Below, piece after piece: positions 1 to 7,925 of a DNA stretch of 64,000 bases. Under the pieces are notes generated by a model. The model saw only the letters and a list, made by a program, of their open reading frames with translations, had not been told where the DNA came from and did no database searches. Location: positions 1-64,000 of the forward strand of contig JAIXSY010000022.1 of NCBI GenBank assembly GCA_027484445.1, in the 5' to 3' direction. This DNA comes from Verrucomicrobiaceae bacterium. Its GTDB lineage: Bacteria > Verrucomicrobiota > Verrucomicrobiia > Verrucomicrobiales > Verrucomicrobiaceae. How positions within the stretch are numbered: the stretch's first letter is position 1; each line of letters begins with the position of its first letter. Both the position numbers and the translations under genes were made by a program.

Positions 1-108
1 GCACGCACGCCCGAAGAACTCGATGAAGCCATCAGCAAAGCGTTCTCAAAAATCACAGCCAAAGATGCGATGGGTTATTTTGCCTCTTGCGGTTATAGTA
101 TTATTTAA
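1..108 (+). mobile_element. 3' end of an IS630-type transposase gene (partial)
   Basis: The first 35 codons read in frame 1 to a TAA at 106-108. The peptide ends in ITAKDAMGYFASCGY and then SII. This C-terminus, with a Gly-Tyr/Trp-Phe then Cys-Gly-Tyr pattern, is characteristic of IS630/ISTc1-type DDE transposases, which cut and paste DNA at TA dinucleotides. The catalytic D, D and E residues would lie upstream of the window, so I cannot tell whether the copy is intact. No terminal inverted repeat can be identified without the other end. It lies 95 bases beyond the stop of the minus-strand permease gene, so an insertion bounds the ABC cluster here. Confidence 0.7.
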
Positions 109-203
109 AATGCTCTAAGATTGCACTCAATGACTTGAAAAAAGCGCGCAATTCTCCCAAAGCCAACTGCCCTTCATCAACTTCCCATTACGATTGCCCA
201 TCA

Positions 204-1367
204 TCACCCGCGGAAAACCATCGCTGGTTCCAGGCGGGCGACGCGCCAGATGCCGAGCAACGCAGAGAGGCCGCAGATGAAGAGGATGACGCCAAGCACG
301 GCTGGAGGCACGATCTCGGGCATGTAAAAGGGGGGCTGCTCATTTTCTAGGGCAGGAAAGGCGAAGCGTGCGGTGAAGAAGAGACCGATGCCATAACCAA
401 TGAGACCGACAGTGAAGGCCTGCGTGAGGAGCATGAGGCAAAGGGTCCAGGTGGAGGTGCCCATGGCCTTGAGCGCGCCCAAATGCTTCATGTGCTCCAG
501 GACAAAGCTGTAGAAGGTCTGGCAGGAAATGGCGATGCCGACGATGAAGCCAATGGCGACCGTGATGCCAAAGGAAAAGGGGATGCCCGTGTTACGCACA
601 TACCACCAGACGGTGGAGGTGTTGAAGTCTTGGTCAGCGCCAAACTCAAAACCTCGGTTCAAAAAGGCCGCTAGACGTGTTTCGCGGCGGATGTCAGCCG
701 CGCATTGTTCCTCGCTGATGCCAGGGCGCGGCGCTGCAATGACGGCTGAGAGCATTTTTCGCTGGGCAGGAGCATACTGCAGAGCACGTTCGTAGGTCGT
801 CCAGACGTAGGGTCCGCCAGTGAAAGACTGCACGGTGTCCGCAATGCCGACGACACGAGCCTCCTGGTCGTTGATCTCGAAGGTATCTCCTAGCTTCACG
901 ATGCTACCGCGCTCTTCCGCCAGTCGCTTTACGGCAAGGTCGTCAATGATCACCGCATGAGGCAGGCGCAGGTCTTCGATGCGGCCTTCCTTCAGCTTGG
1001 CAGGCGCTCCGGCAAAGGTGGTGGCGTCGATGCCCATGAGCTGGATGATTTTGAAGTTCCCGTTCTGCAAACGCACCCGCAGGATGCCGGAATAAATCGG
1101 AGCGGCCCAGGCGACACTGTCCACGCTGCGGACGCGGGCGACATCGGTGTCGAGCAGCGGATTCGTTTCGTTCACTTGCTCGACCTTAGCCTCCACGACC
1201 CAGATGGGCGCAGGCACGTTTTTCAGCGTGGCCGTGGTCCAGCTCATGAGGCCACAAAAGACGGCGCTCTGCTGAGCCATGAGGAAAGTGGCAAAGACGA
1301 GGCCGGCGACCAGCATGAGAAACTTGGCGGTGTCGCCAAAGAGCATTTTGAGGGCAAGACGAAGCAT
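204..1367 (-). CDS. FtsX/MacB-type ABC transporter permease (DevC-like)
   Basis: 387-residue inner-membrane permease. One membrane segment lies near the N-terminus (about residues 10-32), followed by a roughly 220-residue extracytoplasmic region and then three C-terminal helices (about 258-285, 305-335 and 353-373). This is the one-plus-three layout of the FtsX-like family (MacB, LolC/E, DevC). The motif EHMKHLGALKAMGTS just after the second helix is the cytoplasmic coupling segment typical of the family. Such proteins act as mechanotransmission subunits for export of lipoproteins, peptides or glycolipids with a MacB/LolD-type ATPase. No such ATPase is adjacent: the nearest one upstream is of another class, and downstream lies a transposase remnant. 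It is the last gene of a minus-strand cluster, 145 bases after the ABC-2 permease. The substrate is unknown. Confidence 0.85.
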   Translation of the reverse strand: MLRLALKMLFGDTAKFLMLVAGLVFATFLMAQQSAVFCGLMSWTTATLKNVPAPIWVVEAKVEQVNETNPLLDTDVARVRSVDSVAWAAPIYSGILRVRLQNGNFKIIQLMGIDATTFAGAPAKLKEGRIEDLRLPHAVIIDDLAVKRLAEERGSIVKLGDTFEINDQEARVVGIADTVQSFTGGPYVWTTYERALQYAPAQRKMLSAVIAAPRPGISEEQCAADIRRETRLAAFLNRGFEFGADQDFNTSTVWWYVRNTGIPFSFGITVAIGFIVGIAISCQTFYSFVLEHMKHLGALKAMGTSTWTLCLMLLTQAFTVGLIGYGIGLFFTARFAFPALENEQPPFYMPEIVPPAVLGVILFICGLSALLGIWRVARLEPAMVFRG

Positions 1368-1512
1368 GGGGTGGACGACGGGGTGACGGAGCGGGTTACG
1401 CCTCGCGCAACCAGTCTGCGAGGAGGAATCCCATCTCTTTTGGGCCGGATCGTCTTGCCCGCGCCATCACGAGCACCCGTTGGCTGCGAGCTTCACCGCC
1501 CCATGAGGACGT

Positions 1513-2310
1513 TCACTGCGTGGCGAATTTGGTGAGGAGGCCGCGCTTGCGAGTCAGGTTCAAGATCCAGAGGAAGAGCCAACCCGCGAGGGCGAGATAG
1601 AGCAGATTCAGTCCGGCAGAGGTCCAGAGGTAGCTCCAGTTCATGCTGCCGCTTTTCATCACATCCCTCATGCCCTCAAAGATGTAAGTGGGGGGAAAGC
1701 ACCACGCGATGGGCTGCGACCAGGCGGGCATGTCCTCCACGCGATAAAACACGGCAACGGCAGGCTGGAAGAAGAAAGGAATGGCCCAGGCCAGCGACTC
1801 GGCGGCCTGACCCCAGCGCAGGATCAGCGCCGTGGAGATCATGCCTAGCGACCAACCGAAGAGCATGAGATTGGCAAAGAAGGGGATGAGCCACCAGCTG
1901 AGCGTGAAGACATTGAAGGTGTAGCCAAACCAAGAGATGAGGCTGAGCACGATGGCCGTGACGACGATGCGCAAGAAGCCGACGATGAAGGTGGCGCTGA
2001 CATACTCTGTGGTGCGCACAGGGGCGACGAAGACATTCAGCAGATTGCGCGTCCACACGTCCTCCAGGAAGGAGATGGCGACGCCCTGCTGCGCGCGGAA
2101 CATGATGTCCCAGAGGATCATGCCCCCCAGGAAGAACAGGACGAAGTTCCCGAATTCAGGGTTGGTGTTCTTTTGGATGAAGACCGTCACATTACCCCAG
2201 ACGACCAGATCGACGACGGGCCAGAAGACCAGCTCCACCATGCGCATGGGCGTGCGGGTGTAGAGGAAAAGGTAGCGTAGCACCAGGGCGCTGATGGTTT
2301 GCAGATTCAT
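1513..2310 (-). CDS. ABC-2 type transporter permease
   Basis: 265-residue integral membrane protein with six predicted hydrophobic segments (near residues 20-45, 55-75, 105-130, 140-165, 170-190 and 230-252), which is the usual size and topology of ABC-2 permeases. These export polysaccharides, lipids, drugs or peptides as dimers with an ATPase. The gene follows the ATPase gene by 54 bases on the same strand, so the two very likely form one transporter. The start at MNLQTISALVLRYL fits an N-terminal amphipathic helix before the first membrane span. Substrate not inferable. Confidence 0.85.
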   Translation of the reverse strand: MNLQTISALVLRYLFLYTRTPMRMVELVFWPVVDLVVWGNVTVFIQKNTNPEFGNFVLFFLGGMILWDIMFRAQQGVAISFLEDVWTRNLLNVFVAPVRTTEYVSATFIVGFLRIVVTAIVLSLISWFGYTFNVFTLSWWLIPFFANLMLFGWSLGMISTALILRWGQAAESLAWAIPFFFQPAVAVFYRVEDMPAWSQPIAWCFPPTYIFEGMRDVMKSGSMNWSYLWTSAGLNLLYLALAGWLFLWILNLTRKRGLLTKFATQ

Positions 2311-2364
2311 GGCGGCAGAGGGCGGAGAGCGGAAACAACTGGACTTGGGAGAAAGCGCGGGCGG

Positions 2365-3129
2365 CTAGGCTTCATCGACGATTTCGCCATCGCGGGCGAT
2401 TTTGATGAACACATCTTCCAACGAGCTGCTGCTGGAGCGGGCGAGGATCTGGGCAGGCGTGCCCTCGCAGACGATGCGGCCTTTGTGCAGGAAGATGACA
2501 CGGTCACAGACTTCCTCAATGTCACGCATGTTATGCGAGGTGTAGAGGATGCCGATGTTCCGCTCGCGCTGCACCTTGCGCACGACTTTCCGCACCTTGT
2601 CGGCGATGTCGGGATCGAGACTGGCCGTGGGCTCATCCAGCATGAGCAGCTCGGGGTCATTCAAGAAAGCCTTCACCAGATTCACTCGGGTAGATTCACC
2701 AGCCGAGAGCTGGCCCGTGACACGCTTGCTGAGGTGGGAGATTTCCAGCAGTTCCATCAGCTCGGCGATCTTGGCCTTGGGGTCCTTCACGCCGTAGATT
2801 TTGGCAAACACCAGCAGGTTCTGCCCCACGAGCAGGTTCCCGGGCAGCGCGGTGTAGGCAGAGGAGAAATTGGAGCGCTGCAGGATCTGGATACGATGGC
2901 GCTGCAACTCCAAGCCGAAGGCAAAGAGATCTCCACCTGTCGGCAGCGTGAGGCCCAGCAGGCAGTTCATCGCCGTCGTTTTGCCCGCGCCATTGGCTCC
3001 GAGCAGGCCCAGCACTTCACCGCGATGCAGCTGAAAGGAGAAGCGATCCAGGGCCTTCACGCCGTCGAACTCACGTGTGAGTTCACGGGCTTCCAGAATA
3101 ACCTCGCGTGTGTCAGGGGGGGCGGACAT
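2365..3129 (-). CDS. ABC transporter ATP-binding protein
   Basis: Cytoplasmic nucleotide-binding domain of 254 residues. Walker A is GANGAGKTT, the signature is LSAGESTRVN (an LSGGQ variant), Walker B is LLMLDEPTASLD, and the switch His lies in LYTSHNM. The protein is the power subunit of ABC-2-type exporters (CcmA/NodI class). I chose the ATG giving MSAPPDTREV; a longer open frame reaches 3192, but its extra 21 residues (MARVGRVCFLHS...) do not resemble the family. The gene lies between a PH-domain membrane protein gene and the ABC-2 permease gene, all on the minus strand, and probably forms one operon with them. It might also serve the FtsX-type permease further downstream, but that class normally uses a MacB/LolD-like ATPase. 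Confidence 0.9.
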   Translation of the reverse strand: MSAPPDTREVILEARELTREFDGVKALDRFSFQLHRGEVLGLLGANGAGKTTAMNCLLGLTLPTGGDLFAFGLELQRHRIQILQRSNFSSAYTALPGNLLVGQNLLVFAKIYGVKDPKAKIAELMELLEISHLSKRVTGQLSAGESTRVNLVKAFLNDPELLMLDEPTASLDPDIADKVRKVVRKVQRERNIGILYTSHNMRDIEEVCDRVIFLHKGRIVCEGTPAQILARSSSSSLEDVFIKIARDGEIVDEA

Positions 3130-3207
3130 GGGCGCGGAGGATGGATGATGCCTCTGCGAATGCAAGAAGCAGACTCGACCCACACGCGCCACCGTGATGC
3201 CCAGAGA

Positions 3208-3738
3208 TTAAAGGGCGTGGGTGCCGTCGGAGTGATCCACGTCCATCTCACGCACACGCTTGCGGTCGCGCTCGGCCTGCACTGCAGCGCGCAACTTTTC
3301 CCGCACCTCCTCGACCGCAGGGATGGCCTTGATGAAGATCTGGGGAGAGGTGGCATCGCTGGTGATCAGCGTCAGATTGCCCAGACCGACCATGCGGAGG
3401 AAAAAAGGCTGATCCATGGCGTAGTCCTTCACGCGGAAGAGCTCCAGCTCATCCAGCTTTCGATTCAAGATGCCGCTGGCGATCTTCAGGCGTTGGCTGG
3501 TGAGCTCATACGACGTGGACTTGGTGATCCACCAGCGGACGACCCACATCAGCAGCGGCACCATGAGCCCGAGAAAAGAGAGACCTGCTGTCACAGGAGC
3601 AGTCACCGTGGCGGCGAAACCTGTGCCGCCTGCGACGATGAGGCAGAAGAAGTAGTACCAAAAATGCACCCACTGGGAGGTGTGGCCTTTCCAGAGGGAG
3701 GTTTCAGCGGCGGGAGGAGGAGTGGATTCTGAGTTCAT
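3208..3738 (-). CDS. Membrane protein with bacterial PH domain (DUF304/bPH_2-like)
   Basis: 176 residues. Two adjacent hydrophobic helices (about residues 27-70) are followed by a domain containing TSYELTSQRLKIASG and then LELFRVKDYAMDQPFFLRMVG. This layout is that of DUF304/bPH_2 proteins: two spans and then a beta-rich pleckstrin-like domain with the Y-x-(L/I)-T-x-x-R motif. The family is membrane-bound and its function is mostly unknown. The gene ends 78 bases before the chosen ATPase start and probably leads the ABC cluster. The C-terminus (about residues 150-176) is charged and may form a coiled coil. Confidence 0.75.
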   Translation of the reverse strand: MNSESTPPPAAETSLWKGHTSQWVHFWYYFFCLIVAGGTGFAATVTAPVTAGLSFLGLMVPLLMWVVRWWITKSTSYELTSQRLKIASGILNRKLDELELFRVKDYAMDQPFFLRMVGLGNLTLITSDATSPQIFIKAIPAVEEVREKLRAAVQAERDRKRVREMDVDHSDGTHAL

Positions 3739-3823
3739 GTCAGGAGGGGCACAGAGGTGTGGGGTAGTCCGCAGGGCGTGAATGCGAATTTCGTGCCCAT
3801 TTTGTAACTCCTGCGCTGAAATG

Positions 3824-5164
3824 TCACGCTGCCTTCGCGATCAGATCCGGCTGCCAGCGCGTCTGCACAGCAAACTCGGCGGCATCGGGCACATCCCAGA
3901 CGAGGTAGCGGGACAAAAACCGCATGAGCCCGCGGCTATAACGAGAGCAAGTCCAGCCTCCCGAGGCCATGCTGGCAATGTGACGCGTGGAGTGGCGCTC
4001 CATGCGGCTGGCCAGATTCAGCGGGCTAGGTTTCATGGAAAGGTTCTTGCCCGCGAGGTGGATGCGGAAGATGCGTCCATCGTAAAAATAGCGCACCAGC
4101 TCCTGCCAAGCGCGATGCCAATGCACGATGCGTTTGCTGTATTGGTTCAGCGCTGCCTCGAGCTTCTCCGGCTGATTTAAAATTTGCACGCCCTCTCGAA
4201 ACACCCACTGGTCGAGCAGCTGTGCTCCCACGAGCGACATGAAAAGACCCGGTGACAGCATGGGATCGACAAAGCCAAAGGCATCCCCACAAAGCACCCA
4301 GCCTGGGCCATGGCCACGCTCGGTCAGCAGCTGGTAATTCGTGTAAGTCATCACGGGTGTGATGCGGCGCGCACGCTTCGCCTTTTCCGCCAGCAGCGGT
4401 TCCTGACGAATGGCGGCCTCCAAACGCTCTTCAGGCGTGTCGCCCAGCGTCTTCGCGTGCTCTTTGGACACGACGATGCCGACCGAAAGTCGGCCCGGCA
4501 ACGGGATGCGCCAGCTCCAACCCGCACGCAGCACGGAGATGATGACCTGGCCAGGCTCCACCTCATCGTGATCAAAATCTTCAAAGTGGGCAAAATAAGC
4601 GATGTCATCACGCTCACCTTTTTCGGCCCCCAAATTCATGGCACGGGCAAAGGCCCGCGAGCGTCCCGTGCAGTCCACGAGCAGCGGTTTTGCATCTGAC
4701 TTCAGCCCCGCGAGCTCACGGCTGCGGGCACTGAGTTGAATCGTAGGTTCGCCGTTTTGTGTGCCAGCCTCCAGCTCTGCACGTGCATGCACAAAGGTCG
4801 CCCCCAGCTCCTCCGCTCGGGTGCGCAGCAGGTTATCAAACTCCGGCCTCGGCGTGTTGAAGGCATACGTCGGCAGGTGGCCTTCCACATTCTTGAAGCT
4901 GAAATGGATGCGCGGCCCCCCATCCGTCACAAAAAAGGACGCACCCGGTTTCCTGGTCGCCATCTGCGCCACGCGCTCTTCGATGCCGAGCTGCCGGAAG
5001 ACCGGCACGACTCCAGGGATGAGAGACTCTCCCACGAGCAGCTCGGGGCGCTTGTCGTCATCAAAGACGAGGCACGCGAGGCCTCGCTGCGCCAGCAGCG
5101 CAGCCAGTGTGCACCCCGCCGGACCTGCGCCGACGATGACGACCTGGGTGTTTTTTTCAGACAT
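3824..5164 (-). CDS. FAD-dependent oxidoreductase, halogenase/geranylgeranyl-reductase-like
   Basis: 446 residues from the ATG (a GTG six bases earlier would add two residues). The N-terminus has the Rossmann FAD motif VVIVGAGPAGCTLAALLAQRG and the acidic end of the second beta strand (VFDDD). The second FAD motif is GWVLCGDAFGFVDPMLSPG, with the G-D and the proline-glycine typical of the group-A flavoprotein/FADH2-dependent halogenase and geranylgeranyl-reductase superfamily. The segment ELLVGESLIPGVVPVFRQLG also matches that group. The halogenase WxWxIP signature appears here as AGWSWRIPLPG. Likely reactions are halogenation, hydroxylation or reduction of a lipid or aromatic substrate; the sequence does not decide which. 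The gene stands alone, with about 100 AT-richer bases on its upstream side. Confidence 0.8.
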   Translation of the reverse strand: MSEKNTQVVIVGAGPAGCTLAALLAQRGLACLVFDDDKRPELLVGESLIPGVVPVFRQLGIEERVAQMATRKPGASFFVTDGGPRIHFSFKNVEGHLPTYAFNTPRPEFDNLLRTRAEELGATFVHARAELEAGTQNGEPTIQLSARSRELAGLKSDAKPLLVDCTGRSRAFARAMNLGAEKGERDDIAYFAHFEDFDHDEVEPGQVIISVLRAGWSWRIPLPGRLSVGIVVSKEHAKTLGDTPEERLEAAIRQEPLLAEKAKRARRITPVMTYTNYQLLTERGHGPGWVLCGDAFGFVDPMLSPGLFMSLVGAQLLDQWVFREGVQILNQPEKLEAALNQYSKRIVHWHRAWQELVRYFYDGRIFRIHLAGKNLSMKPSPLNLASRMERHSTRHIASMASGGWTCSRYSRGLMRFLSRYLVWDVPDAAEFAVQTRWQPDLIAKAA

Positions 5165-5276
5165 GCTCACGGGTGTTAAAAGGAGGATTCAGATAAATTG
5201 AGAACTGTTGATATCGACCGTCCATTTTCAGAGAGAATACATAACTCGCTCCATGTATATCTCGCCCAGTTATGTT

Positions 5277-5702
5277 TTAATGACGACCTTTCATGGTGTG
5301 CGCAAAGATAGCTACAAAAGCCGCTGGCACCCACCAAGCCAGTATTGCGGGAATCGACCACATAGCGAATCCGGTAATGGCGCAGAGTGCAGCATTGACC
5401 ACGCCTACGATAAGCATAATGTCACGGGCTCGTGCAAGCCGCTCACCAAGATCCTGCGATTCCCTGTTGTGATCGTCAGATGAGCTAGATGCTACCTCAA
5501 GTGGTGCCCAATTTTGATTCGGGAGCTGTATCCGTGCAGCTTGGTCATGTCGCAATAGCCTCCATTGTTGACTACCAATATCGCAGACCTGAGTAGAAGC
5601 AGGTAATTGCTTATCTTTCAACATTTCAAGTGCCCGGCCTATCGGTGTAGGCTCGCTGATGCTGCCATCTGGCATATGAATATAAACGAGGCGCAGTTTC
5701 AT
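5277..5702 (-). CDS. Small membrane protein, possibly with an N-terminal GYF_2-like domain
   Basis: 141 residues, not recognised with certainty. Residues 1-55 (VYIHMPDGSISEPTPIG and later QWRLLRHD) resemble GYF_2-type domains, in which a short beta-alpha fold ends in a conserved tryptophan. Residues 95-136 form two hydrophobic helices (MLIVGVVNAALCAITGFAM and IPAILAWWVPAAFVAIFA), and a Ser/Asp-rich linker lies between. GC content is visibly lower than in its neighbours, and the flanking 100 bases on the 5164 side are also AT-richer, which may mean recent acquisition. No operon partner is evident. Confidence 0.55.
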   Translation of the reverse strand: MKLRLVYIHMPDGSISEPTPIGRALEMLKDKQLPASTQVCDIGSQQWRLLRHDQAARIQLPNQNWAPLEVASSSSDDHNRESQDLGERLARARDIMLIVGVVNAALCAITGFAMWSIPAILAWWVPAAFVAIFAHTMKGRH

Positions 5703-5780
5703 GTAGTTTGTGGAGATCAGATTGCTAATCTACTACATTATTCTGAGTTCAATTGGCTACAAAACGCAGGACTCAGGCCA

Positions 5781-6881
5781 TCAGACGCGCTCCAGCTTGA
5801 TGGGGTAGGTTTGGAAAGCATTCCACTGGCAGACGATCAAGTCACCATTTTCCAGCACGCAGACATCGTGCCCGTGATCAAAGACGCGCTCGGCCTGCAT
5901 CAGCGGCTTCAGCTTGCCGTCCTCATACACCGGCTCCGTGCCGCCAGGCGCACTCACCACGCGGTCCTGCGCATCGAGGATCACGGTGAAGCCGCTGGGG
6001 TTCTGGGGCAGCTTGTTCACCTCGGGTGTCTTGCTCCAGCAGACGCCGGCATAGATCTCCTGTCCTGAGATGACGGGGCGGCAAACCATCGCGCCAGGCA
6101 CGGAGATGGTGCCGAGGTATTTGCCATCTAGCGTGAAGCGGCGGAAACAATGGTCCGCGCGTGAGGTGACGATCACCGTGGCCTTGTCGGTACCTTGCCG
6201 TGTGTCGATGGCAATGCCATGCGCGTTGTTCAGCCGTTGCTCCTCAGGCACGCCTTCCTTGCCACCGAAGCGTTGGATGAACTTCCCATTCCGGTCATAG
6301 CGCAGCACGAACTGGGAGCCGTAGCCGTCCACCACGTAAATGTCTCCGTTTGGAGCGATGGCGACCTCGGTGGGATTGTAAACCATGTCTGGCTCATAAG
6401 CACCGACCATCATCGGATGGCTCAGGCTGAAGATCTCCTTCCCCGTCAGATCCATCTTGGTCACCCGTCCTGTCTGCCGATAGCCGCCACTGCCGCTTTT
6501 CCACAAACCACTGTCGGTGAGGAAGAGAAACTCCTCCCCATTTTCGTCGCTCAACGTGAGTCCATGCCCGCCCGGCCAGGCACTGCCCCAGGAATCCAAG
6601 ATCGTGCCATCCGGTTGGAAGACCAGCATCTGATTGTCCCAATGATCGCCCACCATGAAGAGCCGACCATCCTTCACCTGCACCATCTCATGGCAATTCA
6701 GGATGGGATGATGTCTGCCCTGCCCCGCCGGCACCCACTCCTTGTTCACTTTGTAGCGGTGCTTTCCATGCCCGATCACCACCTCCTTCTTCGGATCAGG
6801 CGCGGCGCGCAAAGGCTGTACCCAAGTGGCAGCGAGCGCGGTGCTGAGACCGCCAAGGAAGTGACGACGTGTGCGAGACAT
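5781..6881 (-). CDS. Tat-exported beta-propeller (NHL/6-bladed) protein
   Basis: 366 residues from the ATG giving MSRTRRHFLGGLS; an upstream in-frame TTG would add five residues. The N-terminus is a twin-arginine-type signal (SRTRRHFLGG, then a short hydrophobic stretch and AxA before DPKKE). The body contains repeated blade-like segments such as VAIAPNGDIYVVDGYGSQFVL and FVLRYDRNGKFIQRFGG, typical of NHL/SMP-30/peptidylglycine-lyase-like six-bladed propellers. The sequence HDVCVLENGDLIVCQWN near the end is a final blade. The likely location is the periplasm or cell surface, with a binding or hydrolytic function that the sequence does not specify. The gene is followed on the same strand by the 141-residue membrane protein, 78 bases on. 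Confidence 0.7.
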   Translation of the reverse strand: MSRTRRHFLGGLSTALAATWVQPLRAAPDPKKEVVIGHGKHRYKVNKEWVPAGQGRHHPILNCHEMVQVKDGRLFMVGDHWDNQMLVFQPDGTILDSWGSAWPGGHGLTLSDENGEEFLFLTDSGLWKSGSGGYRQTGRVTKMDLTGKEIFSLSHPMMVGAYEPDMVYNPTEVAIAPNGDIYVVDGYGSQFVLRYDRNGKFIQRFGGKEGVPEEQRLNNAHGIAIDTRQGTDKATVIVTSRADHCFRRFTLDGKYLGTISVPGAMVCRPVISGQEIYAGVCWSKTPEVNKLPQNPSGFTVILDAQDRVVSAPGGTEPVYEDGKLKPLMQAERVFDHGHDVCVLENGDLIVCQWNAFQTYPIKLERV

Positions 6882-6944
6882 GGACGAAGTGTGCAAAAGC
6901 CACCCCCCAGGGACAAGACGAAAGTCAGCCCCCGCGCCAATGCT

Positions 6945-7787
6945 TCAGGCGGAAAAGTCGGTGGCGCAGGCGGCTTGTTCCCAGGTTTCTAGCTCACGAA
7001 GCCGGTTGTTCATCGTGGTGCGGATCTTTTGGGTGATGTAGCGGCCCAGAGGCAGGCGCAGTGGCGCTTGGCCTTCGCGCACCATTTTGACGATCAACTC
7101 TGCTGCGCGTTCAGGATCACCAGGCTGTTTGCCATCCACTTGGCCGAGGTAACTGGCGAATTTGCCTGCGCTGTTCGCATACTCCGACATGCCGGGCGCG
7201 CGGACTAGGCCGCGGCGGATGAAATCTGTACGGAAAGGGCCTGGCTGCACCAGCGTGACCTTGATGCCGTGGCTCAAGACTTCAGCGCGCAGGCTTTCGT
7301 GCAGTGCCTCGACCGCCGCCTTAGCAGCTCCATAAACGCCGAAACCCGCGTAGTTCGCGACAGCGGCTGCCGCGCTGATGGTGACGATGTGACCCGCTTT
7401 TTGCGCACGCAGCACAGGCAAGGCGGCCTGGATGACGTTCAAGGTGCCGAAGAAATTGGTCTCAAAGTTCTGGCGCACGGCGTGGTCGTCGCACTCCTCC
7501 ACAGCGCCGACGAGGCCATAGCCCGCATTGTTGACCAACACATCAACCCGACCTGTGACCTGAGCTGCCTCAGCTATCACGTGGCGCGTGCGTGCCGCAT
7601 CGGTGATGTCGAGCTGAAAACCATGACAGCGGCCTGCACCCAAGTGCTCCAGCATCTCCAGATCTTCAGCCTTGCGTGCTGTGGCAAGGACGGTGTCACC
7701 CGCCAACAGTGCGGCCTCGGCCAAGGAGCGGCCAAAGCCCGAAGAACAACCTGTGATGAACCATGTGCGTGTGGAGTCGGAAGACAT
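6945..7787 (-). CDS. Short-chain dehydrogenase/reductase
   Basis: 280 residues from the ATG giving MSSDSTRTWFITG. Classical SDR features are all visible: the cofactor motif TGCSSGFG, the structural NNAG (VDVLVNNAGYG), the active-site Ser in ISAAAAVANY, and the catalytic YGAAK. The first basic residue after the glycine motif (ATARKAEDL) suggests NADP(H). The pattern SSGFG...NNAGYG and VQPGPFRTDF is that of the 'oxidoreductase, SDR family' close to retinol/steroid dehydrogenase-like members; the substrate is unknown. The open frame continues far upstream to 9761, but that part is antisense to murC-murB and has no protein character. The gene is divergent from the Mur fusion, with a 138-base shared promoter region. 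Confidence 0.88.
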   Translation of the reverse strand: MSSDSTRTWFITGCSSGFGRSLAEAALLAGDTVLATARKAEDLEMLEHLGAGRCHGFQLDITDAARTRHVIAEAAQVTGRVDVLVNNAGYGLVGAVEECDDHAVRQNFETNFFGTLNVIQAALPVLRAQKAGHIVTISAAAAVANYAGFGVYGAAKAAVEALHESLRAEVLSHGIKVTLVQPGPFRTDFIRRGLVRAPGMSEYANSAGKFASYLGQVDGKQPGDPERAAELIVKMVREGQAPLRLPLGRYITQKIRTTMNNRLRELETWEQAACATDFSA

Positions 7788-7925
7788 GCGAGGCACTACG
7801 CACCAGCATCGGAGATGGATTGAACCATCCTGAACCCGAGAAACTGACGGCGAAATGATGGCCTCAGGGCTGCGCTTCTTGCTGCCTGGGGAATCAGGGC
7901 TACCATCCGCGCCCCATTTTTGTCC

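Noticed and set aside
2299..3732. 477-codon plus-strand open frame across the ABC cluster
   Set aside because: Antisense to two real genes; His/Gln-rich sequence typical of shadow frames.
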